From contig JAEDMO010000019.1 of NCBI GenBank assembly GCA_016302935.1, positions 1 to 15,555 of the forward strand: DNA of 15,555 nucleotides, given 5' to 3'. The notes under the pieces were generated by a model. It was not told where the DNA came from and made no database searches. It was given only the letters and a program-made list of their open reading frames with translations. The position numbers and the translations under genes are program-made. This stretch comes from Bacilli bacterium. GTDB lineage: Bacteria; Bacillota_I; Bacilli_A; RF39; UBA660. Shown in pieces: positions 5,112 through 12,385 of the stretch; the first letter of the stretch is position 1, and each line of letters begins with the position of its first letter.

Positions 5112-8100
5112 TTAATTATTAGTATTATCTTCTAAACTCTTATAATATTCATATCTTTTCATCGCCCATATTTTTTGTTCGACTAATAAATTTTTATCCT
5201 CTGTATTTGTATATCTATTTTCCTTACTCAAAAATTCCTCATACAAATCAAAATCAACATTTTTACTATTTAGAATAAATTTTTCATCGGCAGGATTATA
5301 TTTAAACGTTAGAAAATAACCACACTTAGTAGCTAAATAACCATTATCTAGACTATGTTCCATTCCGGCCTTATTCCCGTGTTCAATACAAGGTGAATAA
5401 GCGATAATCAAAGATGGACCCTTATGTTCTTTTGCTTCCTTTAACACTTTTAAATAATGTTCTTTATCATAAGCAATATTTACACAGGCAACATAACAAT
5501 TTGGATAGCATAGTCCAATTCTAGCTAAATCCTTTTTAAAATTCTTCTTTCCAGCATCTGCAAAAGAAGCTACAGACCCAATATTAGACGATTTGGAAGT
5601 TTGTCCACCGGTGTTAGAATAGACTTCGGTATCTAAAACTAATATGTTAACATCATAGTTAGTTGAAATAATATGATCAAGTCCACCAAATCCGATATCA
5701 TAAGCAAATCCATCACCACCGATTATAAACATCGTTATTGGCAAAATATAATTTTTATATAACTCTAAATATGGATGCTTTTTATAGTTAATTTTATTAT
5801 AAACATCACTACATATATTATAATTATCATAGTTGTTAAGCCATAGTTCAAATAGCTTATCCTTTTTTCTGTTTTCCTCCATATACTTTTTAATCTTCAT
5901 TCGATTATTTTGATATCCTAAATAAATTCCAAGTCCATATTCAGTATTATCCTCAAATAAACTACTTGCCCAAGGAATGCTATAAGGTGTCGAAGGACTA
6001 GAAGAACCATAAATAGAAGAACATCCAGTTGCATTAGCAATCATCAAATTACGACCAAACATCTGTGTCAAATTCTTAATATAAGCAGTTTCGCCACATC
6101 CTGCACAAGCTCCACTAAATTCAAATTTAGGTTCCATAAAACCAATATTCTTAACATTCATAATTTCTGATTTACATCTATCATTAACATTGTTATTAAT
6201 CAAATATTCATATTTTTCCTGTTTAAATATCTCTCCATCATATTCTTTCATTACCAAAGCTTTATTACCTTTTTTTCCAGGACAAACAGAAGCACAAACA
6301 CCACAACTAGTACAATCTTTGTAAGAAACTCCAATATTGAAAAATAAATCCTTTTCATTAGGAAGTATAGCTGGTATACTATCATCTAATTTTTTATCGG
6401 TTAAAAAAGGTCTAATTACAGCGTGTGGACAAACAAAAGCACATTGATTGCACTGAATACAATTTTCTTTTACATAACAAGGAACCTTTGAAGCAATTTC
6501 TCTTTTTTCAAACTTTGAGTTACCTCCCTTAACAATACCATCTTTATTATCAATAAATCTACTAACAGGTAATAAATCTCCCATTAATTTATTTATATAA
6601 TCAGCATTACTAACCAAAGATAAATTATATTTTTCATTATCCACAGTAAACTTGTTAATATCTATTTTTTTTAAGTATTTTAAAGTATTATCCACAACTT
6701 GATTGTTGATATCTACAATCTTCTTCCCCTTATGAGCAAATCTTTTACTATTATTATCTTTCATCAATTTGATAACCTTACTCATATTAAGAACATCCAA
6801 AATTTTAAATATACAAACTTCCATACAAGTACTAATTTTATTCTTTAAACCAATATTCGAAACAATTGAATATGCATCGATTACATAAAAAGTAATATTT
6901 TTATCCTTAATTAGTCTCTTTACATCACTATTTAAAGTTTTATTTATATCTTCTTCACTCATTCTAGTATTTAAAAGTAATACACCATTATCACAAATAT
7001 TTTCAACAATATTATATTTATACATATAAGTATCATTGCTAACTACCACAAATTTAGGCTTATCCACATAATAAGGAGCATTTATAATATTATTACTTAT
7101 CCTAATATGACTCCTAGTAACTCCTCCAGATTTTTTAGAGTCGTATTGAAAATATCCTTGAACAAAATTATTTGTATGATCTCCAATAATTTTTAACAAA
7201 TCCTTAGAAGTTGAAACCATTCCATCAGAACCATAGCCATAAATTAATAATTCTTGAAAATCATTTTCTAATCTAAAATTGTCATCCTTTTGTAAACTTT
7301 TATTAGTAACATCATCAACTATTCCTATAGTAAAGTCATTAAACAAAGTATTATTTGCAGCATAATCAAATACTGCCTTTACATCAGCTGGAGTGGTATT
7401 TTTAGAAGAAAGGCCATATCTTCCACCATATATCTCTAAATTCTTATCAAAAAGTCCAGCACAGACATCTAAATATAATGGTTCACCATTAGAACCAGCT
7501 TCCTTAGTTCTATCCAAAACAACAACCTTTTTAACGGTATCGGGTAAAACACTTCTTAAAGCATCTGAATTAAAAGGTCTATACAAATGTACTTGGATAA
7601 GACCATAATTTTTACCACCCTTGTTAAGTGCAGAAATAACTTCCTTAGCTGTTTCACAAATGCTTCCCATTGCTACTAATACTATATCTGCCTTAGGACT
7701 ACCATAATAGTTAAAAGGTTTGTAGTCAGTGTGATTAATTTTATTAAATTTATCCATATAACCTAAAACAACATCATAACAATTTTGATAATCTAAATTT
7801 CTTGCCTCGGTATTTTGAAAATAAACATCGTCATTTTGAGCAGTGCCCCTTGTATTTGGCCTCAACGGGTTCATTCTAGTTTCCCTAAAAGAACTAAGAG
7901 CCTTTTTATCAACAAGTTCCTTTATTTTATTCTCATCAATTAACTTAACTTTATTAATTTCGTGACTAGTTCTAAAACCATCAAAAAAGTGAATAAAAGG
8001 TAGACTAGCTTTAATAGCCGATAAATGAGCAATATTAGCCATATGATAAGCCTCAGTCACAGAAGAAGAACTAAGTATACAAACCCCCGTACTTCTAGTT

Positions 8101-8492
8101 GCATAAACATCTTGATGGTCACCAAAAATACTAAGAGCGTGAGTAGATAAACTCCTAGCAGCAACGTGAATAACCGCGGGCAACATTTCTCCAGCCAACT
8201 TATATAAAGTAGGTATCATCAATAATAGCCCTTGACTAGCAGTAAAAGTAGTAGCCAAACTACCACTTTGCAAAGCCCCATGCACAAGTGCAATAGCACC
8301 AGATTCAGATTGCATTTCAATAACATTAACTTTATTATTAAAATAATTTAATTTTCCCTTATTACTATAAACATCAGTAAGTTCAGCCATCGGTGAAGCT
8401 GGAGTAATCGGATAAATACCGCATATTTCACTAAAATTATAACTAACCAAACTAACAGCTTCATTAGCATCCATTGTTTTATACTTTTCCAT
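5112..8492 (-). CDS. nifJ: Pyruvate:ferredoxin (flavodoxin) oxidoreductase, single-chain PFOR
   Basis: This 1126-residue protein converts pyruvate and CoA to acetyl-CoA and CO2, reducing ferredoxin, in the anaerobic cytoplasm. Domain I starts with YPITPASPM (27-35). Domain II includes GLIQVHLYRPF (297-307). The gamma-like domain follows GYGSDGMVS (419-427). The two-cluster ferredoxin domain has ligands C678, C681, C684, C688 and C727, C730, C733, C737. The C-terminal TPP domain has proximal-cluster cysteines C796, C799 and C824, and probably C1035 in PCIEHG. It also carries the TPP motif GGDGFAYDIGFGGLDH with YSNTGGQTS (925-965). All expected ligands are present, so it should be active. It is slightly shorter than typical PFORs (about 1170-1190). 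Its start follows AGGAGG (8498-8503). It has its own extended -10 promoter downstream of the HgdB-like gene. Confidence 0.97.
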   Translation of the reverse strand: MEKYKTMDANEAVSLVSYNFSEICGIYPITPASPMAELTDVYSNKGKLNYFNNKVNVIEMQSESGAIALVHGALQSGSLATTFTASQGLLLMIPTLYKLAGEMLPAVIHVAARSLSTHALSIFGDHQDVYATRSTGVCILSSSSVTEAYHMANIAHLSAIKASLPFIHFFDGFRTSHEINKVKLIDENKIKELVDKKALSSFRETRMNPLRPNTRGTAQNDDVYFQNTEARNLDYQNCYDVVLGYMDKFNKINHTDYKPFNYYGSPKADIVLVAMGSICETAKEVISALNKGGKNYGLIQVHLYRPFNSDALRSVLPDTVKKVVVLDRTKEAGSNGEPLYLDVCAGLFDKNLEIYGGRYGLSSKNTTPADVKAVFDYAANNTLFNDFTIGIVDDVTNKSLQKDDNFRLENDFQELLIYGYGSDGMVSTSKDLLKIIGDHTNNFVQGYFQYDSKKSGGVTRSHIRISNNIINAPYYVDKPKFVVVSNDTYMYKYNIVENICDNGVLLLNTRMSEEDINKTLNSDVKRLIKDKNITFYVIDAYSIVSNIGLKNKISTCMEVCIFKILDVLNMSKVIKLMKDNNSKRFAHKGKKIVDINNQVVDNTLKYLKKIDINKFTVDNEKYNLSLVSNADYINKLMGDLLPVSRFIDNKDGIVKGGNSKFEKREIASKVPCYVKENCIQCNQCAFVCPHAVIRPFLTDKKLDDSIPAILPNEKDLFFNIGVSYKDCTSCGVCASVCPGKKGNKALVMKEYDGEIFKQEKYEYLINNNVNDRCKSEIMNVKNIGFMEPKFEFSGACAGCGETAYIKNLTQMFGRNLMIANATGCSSIYGSSSPSTPYSIPWASSLFEDNTEYGLGIYLGYQNNRMKIKKYMEENRKKDKLFELWLNNYDNYNICSDVYNKINYKKHPYLELYKNYILPITMFIIGGDGFAYDIGFGGLDHIISTNYDVNILVLDTEVYSNTGGQTSKSSNIGSVASFADAGKKNFKKDLARIGLCYPNCYVACVNIAYDKEHYLKVLKEAKEHKGPSLIIAYSPCIEHGNKAGMEHSLDNGYLATKCGYFLTFKYNPADEKFILNSKNVDFDLYEEFLSKENRYTNTEDKNLLVEQKIWAMKRYEYYKSLEDNTNN

Positions 8493-8497
8493 AATTG

Positions 8498-8523
8498 CCT
8501 CCTATTTTATTAATATTCTATCA
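8498..8523 (-). promoter_or_regulatory. Extended -10 promoter and Shine-Dalgarno of nifJ
   Basis: On the minus strand TGA TAGAAT spans 8523 to 8515, followed by AGGAGG at 8503-8498 and ATG at 8492. The region 17 bp upstream has only a 3/6 match to the -35 consensus. It sits just after the T run of the upstream gene's hairpin. Confidence 0.6.
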
Positions 8524-8524
8524 T

Positions 8525-8560
8525 AAAAAAGCCAAAAATTCTATTTATTAGTAATTTTTG
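8525..8560 (-). terminator. Weak terminator overlapping the end of the HgdB-like gene
   Basis: On the minus strand an 8-bp AT-rich stem pairs CAAAAATT (8560-8553) with AATTTTTG (8540-8533). The 12-nt loop holds the last codons and the TAG stop. GC then TTTTTT (8530-8525) follow. The stem is weak, so some read-through into nifJ is likely. Confidence 0.45.
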
Positions 8561-9437
8561 CCTTAACAATATTTATAAAATTTTCTATCTCGCTCTTATT
8601 ATAAGGATAAACTAACCTTAACATTGGTATTTCTAACTTACTACAATTAGCGCCTTCTAAAGCTTTATATATATTACAATTTGCAGTGCCAATCATGATA
8701 ATCCCATCAACTGCATTTTTTAAATAAGAGCAACTTCCAAGCAATTCCTTATCATATATATTACTTAAATAAGGTATAACATCCAGATAATAACTACTAC
8801 TAATCTTTTTATCAATAAAAGTAGAATACAATATTTCAAAATCATTATCTTTTAAACAATTAACTATATCTGAAACGAAATATTTATCGCAAATAACGTA
8901 TGGATACCCAACAATTAATATTTTATTATTATTATGTAGAAGTAATTTATTTTGCCCGTTAATTAAATTTCTATTAACCATCCGTTCTTTTCTCTTAGCA
9001 CACACATACGCATAAATACTTCTAAATATACCCCTTCTTAACTTAATTCCAATTTTCAAAAAAGCCAAAAATTCACATCTACCTTTAAGATAGTCAACAT
9101 CAAAAGTTAAAAACTTCATATTAATAAAAGTACTCTTCAAAAAAGAATTAACCTTTTTAATACTAGAACATACATTTTTTCTTATCCCATAATTTGAATA
9201 ATTAGGTAAAAATATATAATCACACTTATTAATCAAATTAAAGGTATGTCCAAACAAAATAGCACCATTTAAGCAACTATTCCTAATAAAAGATTGTCCC
9301 AATTTTATAACTTCATCAGTAGTAGGACCGCTAATTACAATATCACACCCTAAACAACTAAAAAATTTTCTATATAAAGTACTATATTGATAATAAAAAA
9401 AAGTTTTTGGAATACCAATTCTTATTTTCTTTTTCAC
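8541..9437 (-). CDS. CoA-dehydratase activase-related / HgdB-like cysteine-rich protein
   Basis: The start pattern RIGIPKTFFYYQYSTLYRKFF and the segment LGCDIVISGPTTDEVIKLGQSFIRNSCLNGAILFGH (about 29-64) follow the acyl-CoA dehydratase activase-related / 2-hydroxyglutaryl-CoA dehydratase D-like family (IGIPR..., G-C-x-V-V-x-S, C-L-P-x-K). Later motifs are KCDYIFLPNYSNYG (71-84) and KILIVGYPYVICD (172-184). Many cysteines (C28, C31, C55, C90, C121, C183, C236, C254, C265) suggest a bound Fe-S cluster. At 298 residues it is a single short module without the ATPase activase domain, and its C-terminal third is divergent. GTG 9437 is preferred over GTG 9446 because AGGTGA (9443-9448) lies five bases upstream. 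It stands just ahead of nifJ on the same strand. Its substrate is unknown; a scaffold or reductase role for Fe-S enzymes is speculation. Confidence 0.7.
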   Translation of the reverse strand: MKKKIRIGIPKTFFYYQYSTLYRKFFSCLGCDIVISGPTTDEVIKLGQSFIRNSCLNGAILFGHTFNLINKCDYIFLPNYSNYGIRKNVCSSIKKVNSFLKSTFINMKFLTFDVDYLKGRCEFLAFLKIGIKLRRGIFRSIYAYVCAKRKERMVNRNLINGQNKLLLHNNNKILIVGYPYVICDKYFVSDIVNCLKDNDFEILYSTFIDKKISSSYYLDVIPYLSNIYDKELLGSCSYLKNAVDGIIMIGTANCNIYKALEGANCSKLEIPMLRLVYPYNKSEIENFINIVKAKITNK

Positions 9438-9442
9438 ATATT

Positions 9443-9459
9443 TCACCTACATAATAATA
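9443..9459 (-). promoter_or_regulatory. Probable -10 box and Shine-Dalgarno of the HgdB-like gene
   Basis: On the minus strand TATTAT (9459-9454) is followed five bases later by AGGTGA (9448-9443) and GTG at 9437. No convincing -35 or TGn element is seen. The spacing mirrors sufC and sufB. It diverges from the rpoD promoter about 50 bp away. Confidence 0.4.
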
Positions 9460-9510
9460 TGCAATTAATTAAAATTTAAAACAAAATATATATCTCTAAA
9501 TTAAAAAAAC

Positions 9511-9563
9511 TTGACAAATTAAAAAAAAGATGTTAAGATATAAAACCGCAAAAAAAGGGGGGA
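9511..9563 (+). promoter_or_regulatory. Consensus sigma-A promoter and Shine-Dalgarno of rpoD
   Basis: TTGACA (9511-9516, perfect) and TAAGAT (9534-9539, 5/6) are exactly 17 bp apart, with TGT at 9531-9533 as an extended -10. It is the strongest-looking promoter in the window. A G-rich Shine-Dalgarno (GGGGGGA, 9557-9563) precedes ATG 9570 by six bases. It suggests the sigma factor is transcribed by its own holoenzyme. Confidence 0.9.
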
Positions 9564-9569
9564 CTTTTT

Positions 9570-10718
9570 ATGACAGAAAAGCCTATTAAAAACATAAACG
9601 ACAATAATATCAGTGAAGAAGAAATGTACAAAGAAATAGAGACACTATTCGTTAAAGCCAGCCAAGATAAATTAACTAAAGATTATATAAAAACATTATC
9701 AGATAAACTCGGTGAAGATACAGTTAAAAAATATATCACATTATTTTTAGATAGCTTATCAGAAGAAAAGTACGATGAATATTACCCTATTATTGATAGA
9801 ATTAGTAATTTTATTGAATTAAGTGAGGATAATGAATTAAAAGAAAATATATCAAAAAAATGTGAAAAAACTACTAGTTATGACGAAGATATCCGAATAT
9901 ATTTAAGGGAAGTTAATTCTATTCCTTTGTTAAACAGTGACGAAGAATATGAACTAGCAATTAAGTGTCGTGCAGGTGATGAGGACGCCAAAAATAAATT
10001 AATCGAGGCTAATTTACGTTTAGTTGTATCAATGGCTAAAAAGTATTATAGTGGTAAAGGACTTAGCTTTCTAGACTTAATTCAAGAGGGTAACCTTGGA
10101 CTTATGAAAGCAACAGAAAGATTTGATCCAACTAAAGGATTTAAATTTTCTACATATGCAACTTGGTGGATACGTCAATCAATTACAAGAGGTATAGCCG
10201 ATAATAGTAGAACTATTAGAATACCAGTTCATATGTTTGAAATGGTAACTAAATATAATCGCTTTACCAGAGTATATTATCAAGAAAATGCTAAAAAAGC
10301 AACTGATGAAGAAATATGTGAATCTTTAAAAATTAGTAAAGAAAAACTAAAAGAAGTAAAAAAAGCTGCTGTGGAAAACCTTTCACTAGATGAACCAATA
10401 GCAATAAATAATTCATCAGATAATAATTATAGCACTTTAGGTGAATTTATTCCTGATGAATACAATTTAGAAGAAGAAGCGGCAAATTCATTTTTAGAAG
10501 TAGCACTTAATGATTCATTGTCAACCTTAAGCCCAAGAGAAGAAAACATTTTACGTCTCCGTTTTGGATTAGATGACGGAATGGCTAGAACTCTAGAGGA
10601 AGTTGGTAAAGAATATAATGTCACTAGAGAAAGAATAAGACAAATAGAAACCAAAGCCTTAAGAAAACTAAGAATTCCCTCACGTAGTAGAAAATTAAAA
10701 GACTTCCTAAGTGATTAA
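9570..10718 (+). CDS. rpoD: Primary RNA polymerase sigma factor (sigma-70/SigA)
   Basis: The 382-residue protein has every region of a housekeeping sigma factor. A divergent acidic N-terminal region 1.1 (about 1-95) is followed by region 1.2 (104-136) and region 2 with LRLVVSMAKKY and DLIQEGNLGLMKA (149-181). The -10 helix FKFSTYATWWIRQSITR (191-207) has W199/W200, Q203 and T206. Region 3.0 is RIPVHMFEMVTK (217-228). Region 4.2 is LEEVGKEYNVTRERIRQIE (342-360), with R353, E354 and R357 for -35 contact. H221 and E224 match the sigma-70 residues (H455, E458) that recognise the TGn extension. Region 3.0 after E224 (KYNRFTRVYY) differs from the usual NKLIRVQRQL. dnaG, its usual Firmicutes partner, is not adjacent. 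It is monocistronic, with its own promoter and terminator. Confidence 0.97.
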   Translation: MTEKPIKNINDNNISEEEMYKEIETLFVKASQDKLTKDYIKTLSDKLGEDTVKKYITLFLDSLSEEKYDEYYPIIDRISNFIELSEDNELKENISKKCEKTTSYDEDIRIYLREVNSIPLLNSDEEYELAIKCRAGDEDAKNKLIEANLRLVVSMAKKYYSGKGLSFLDLIQEGNLGLMKATERFDPTKGFKFSTYATWWIRQSITRGIADNSRTIRIPVHMFEMVTKYNRFTRVYYQENAKKATDEEICESLKISKEKLKEVKKAAVENLSLDEPIAINNSSDNNYSTLGEFIPDEYNLEEEAANSFLEVALNDSLSTLSPREENILRLRFGLDDGMARTLEEVGKEYNVTRERIRQIETKALRKLRIPSRSRKLKDFLSD

Positions 10719-10787
10719 ACTAAGTAAGTATCTTAAAACTATCACTAATCATACAGAAAACTAAAATAGATATGATAAGTTATTTAT

Positions 10788-10819
10788 AAAAATTGTAGAA
10801 TAGACCTACAATTTTTTTT
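10788..10819 (+). terminator. Rho-independent terminator of rpoD
   Basis: A perfect 11-bp stem pairs AAAAATTGTAG (10788-10798) with CTACAATTTTT (10806-10816) around a seven-base loop. An unbroken run of eight T (10812-10819) follows. It begins 70 nt after the rpoD stop and ends seven bases before the sufC promoter. Confidence 0.9.
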
Positions 10820-10825
10820 AAATTT

Positions 10826-10846
10826 TGATATAATATAACTGGTGAT
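10826..10846 (+). promoter_or_regulatory. Extended -10 promoter and Shine-Dalgarno of sufCDSU
   Basis: TGA TATAAT at 10826-10834 is a perfect -10 with the TGn extension. The -35 position (about 10806-10811) lies in the terminator arm and matches poorly. GGTGAT at 10841-10846 starts six bases after the -10. Transcription would therefore begin at about the Shine-Dalgarno itself, giving a leader near 10 nt. Confidence 0.8.
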
Positions 10847-10850
10847 TTAT

Positions 10851-11618
10851 ATGCGTATATTAAGTATTAATGATTTAACTTGCTCAATCGAAGGAAAAAC
10901 TATATTATCTAATTTAAATCTAAATATCAATAGTGGTGAAATTCACGCCGTTATGGGACCCAATGGAGTAGGAAAATCAACCCTATCCAAAGTAATTATG
11001 GGGGATAATCACTATCAAATAAAAAATGGAACCATTATTTATAAAGGTGAGGACATAACCAATATCGAAACATATAAAAGAAGTAGAATGGGAATCTTCC
11101 TTGCTATGCAAAACCCTATTGCCATTCCTGGTATATCCAATCAAGATTTCCTAAAAACTGCCCTAAGTGCTAAACTACAAAAACCAGTAGGATTATATGA
11201 TTTTATGCTAAAATGCGAAACAGCTATATCAGACTTAAAAATGGATAAAAATCTAATACATCGTGGCTTAAACGATGGCTTTTCTGGGGGGGAAAGAAAG
11301 AAAAACGAAGTTCTCCAACTAAAAATATTAGAGCCATCATTAATTATCTTAGATGAATTAGATTCAGGATTAGATGTTGATAGTTTAAAAATCGTATCAG
11401 AAAATATATCCGACTACATCAATAAAAACAAAGATACCGCTGTTCTTATCATAACCCATTACCCTAAAATCCTACAGTATCTACCACCAGATTTTGTTCA
11501 CATCTTATATAATGGAAAAATTGCTTATACTAGCACCAAAGAATTAGCACTAGAAATAGAAAAAAATGGCTATAAAAACATTATAAATAAGTCAAATGAT
11601 ATAGATGGGAACGACTAA
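10851..11618 (+). CDS. sufC: SufC, Fe-S assembly ABC-type ATPase
   Basis: This 255-residue soluble ABC ATPase powers the SufBCD scaffold. It shows Walker A GPNGVGKST (36-44), Q-loop Q87 (AMQNP), the signature FSGGERKKNE (144-153), Walker B LIILDELDSGLD (164-175) and the H-loop H203. FSGGERKKNE and LDELDSGLD are hallmarks that separate SufC from transporter ATPases. An upstream in-frame GTG at 10842 would add three residues, but it overlaps the Shine-Dalgarno and the likely transcription start, so ATG 10851 is chosen. The signature glycines are encoded by a run of seven G (11286-11292), unusual in this AT-rich sequence. It is the first gene of the sufC-D-S-U operon, and sufD starts two bases past its stop codon. 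Confidence 0.96.
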   Translation: MRILSINDLTCSIEGKTILSNLNLNINSGEIHAVMGPNGVGKSTLSKVIMGDNHYQIKNGTIIYKGEDITNIETYKRSRMGIFLAMQNPIAIPGISNQDFLKTALSAKLQKPVGLYDFMLKCETAISDLKMDKNLIHRGLNDGFSGGERKKNEVLQLKILEPSLIILDELDSGLDVDSLKIVSENISDYINKNKDTAVLIITHYPKILQYLPPDFVHILYNGKIAYTSTKELALEIEKNGYKNIINKSNDIDGND

Positions 11619-11619
11619 A

Positions 11620-12381
11620 ATGAATACAATAGTAATAGAGAATAACAAAATAAAAATTCCCTCTAAAGATGGTATTGACATAAATAACAACACAGTTAAC
11701 ATTACTAAAAATAAAAACATCGTCCTTGAATATTGTGATGGATTAATAGATGAACTTAAATTTAATATATATCCTAATGTAAAAGTAGAAATGTTCATAT
11801 TTTCAAAAGAACTAAATCTTAATTCAGTTACAGTATTTAATATATTTAAAAATGCTAATTTAAAAATAACTAAATTTTATAATAACAGTAAAACAAAAGA
11901 AAAAACAATTCTAAATCTACAAGAAGAAAATGCCAATGTAGATTATCATTTTAGTAGTATATGTAAGCAAGAAGAAAATAATCATATCATAATTAATCAT
12001 AATGCTAAAAATACAATAAGTACTGTAATCAACAAAAGTATTACCATCGATAAAGCTAGCAGTAACTTTATAATCGATAGCTACTTGCCTAAAGGAAGCA
12101 AAAACTCCCTTATAAGTCAAGATACTAAAATAATAACCCTAGGGGATAATTATTCGACTATTAAACCAAATATGTATATAGAAGAAAATGATGTAGTAGC
12201 AACCCACGGGAGTGTAATTGGCAAGTTTAGTCAAGAAGAATTATTTTATTTAGCTAGTAGGGGACTTGATTATACCGCAAGTATAAACTTACTTGCTAAA
12301 GGATTCTTAATAGGAAATATAAATATAAATATTAGGTTATTAGAAAAAATATTAAATGAAGTAAATAAGTATTGGAGGTGA
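11620..12381 (+). CDS. sufD: SufD, short form, Fe-S scaffold subunit
   Basis: At 253 residues this is much shorter than E. coli or Bacillus SufD (about 420-440). The N-terminal helical region and part of the beta-helix are missing. The C-terminal core is intact: NSLISQDTKIITLGDNYSTIKPNMYI (about 162-187), VATHGSVIG with H196, matching the conserved SufD histidine (E. coli H360), and the helical end FSQEELFYLASRGLDYTASINLLAKGF. That order, plus position after sufC, supports SufD rather than a second SufB, which is present downstream. Between these lie repeated short beta-strand segments typical of the beta-helix. ATG 11620 follows the sufC TAA directly, with a weak GGGA upstream. An in-frame ATG at 11605 would overlap sufC and has no ribosome site. 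No frameshift is visible, so it looks natural rather than broken. Confidence 0.88.
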   Translation: MNTIVIENNKIKIPSKDGIDINNNTVNITKNKNIVLEYCDGLIDELKFNIYPNVKVEMFIFSKELNLNSVTVFNIFKNANLKITKFYNNSKTKEKTILNLQEENANVDYHFSSICKQEENNHIIINHNAKNTISTVINKSITIDKASSNFIIDSYLPKGSKNSLISQDTKIITLGDNYSTIKPNMYIEENDVVATHGSVIGKFSQEELFYLASRGLDYTASINLLAKGFLIGNININIRLLEKILNEVNKYWR

Positions 12382-12385
12382 TAAT

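Noticed and set aside
7393..7608. A 71-codon open frame on the plus strand within nifJ
   Set aside because: It is antisense to conserved PFOR coding sequence, has no ribosome site and its protein looks like no known family. The other antisense frames (for example 533-808, 2071-2319, 10427-10654, 11917-12120, 12332-12541, 12676-12927) are rejected on the same grounds.
10719..10787. A small gene or RNA between the rpoD stop and its terminator
   Set aside because: No promoter, ribosome site or stable hairpin is visible in these 69 bases; it reads as a plain 3' untranslated region.
11605..11619. An earlier sufD start at 11605
   Set aside because: It overlaps sufC, lacks a Shine-Dalgarno and adds no conserved residues; ATG 11620 directly follows the sufC stop.
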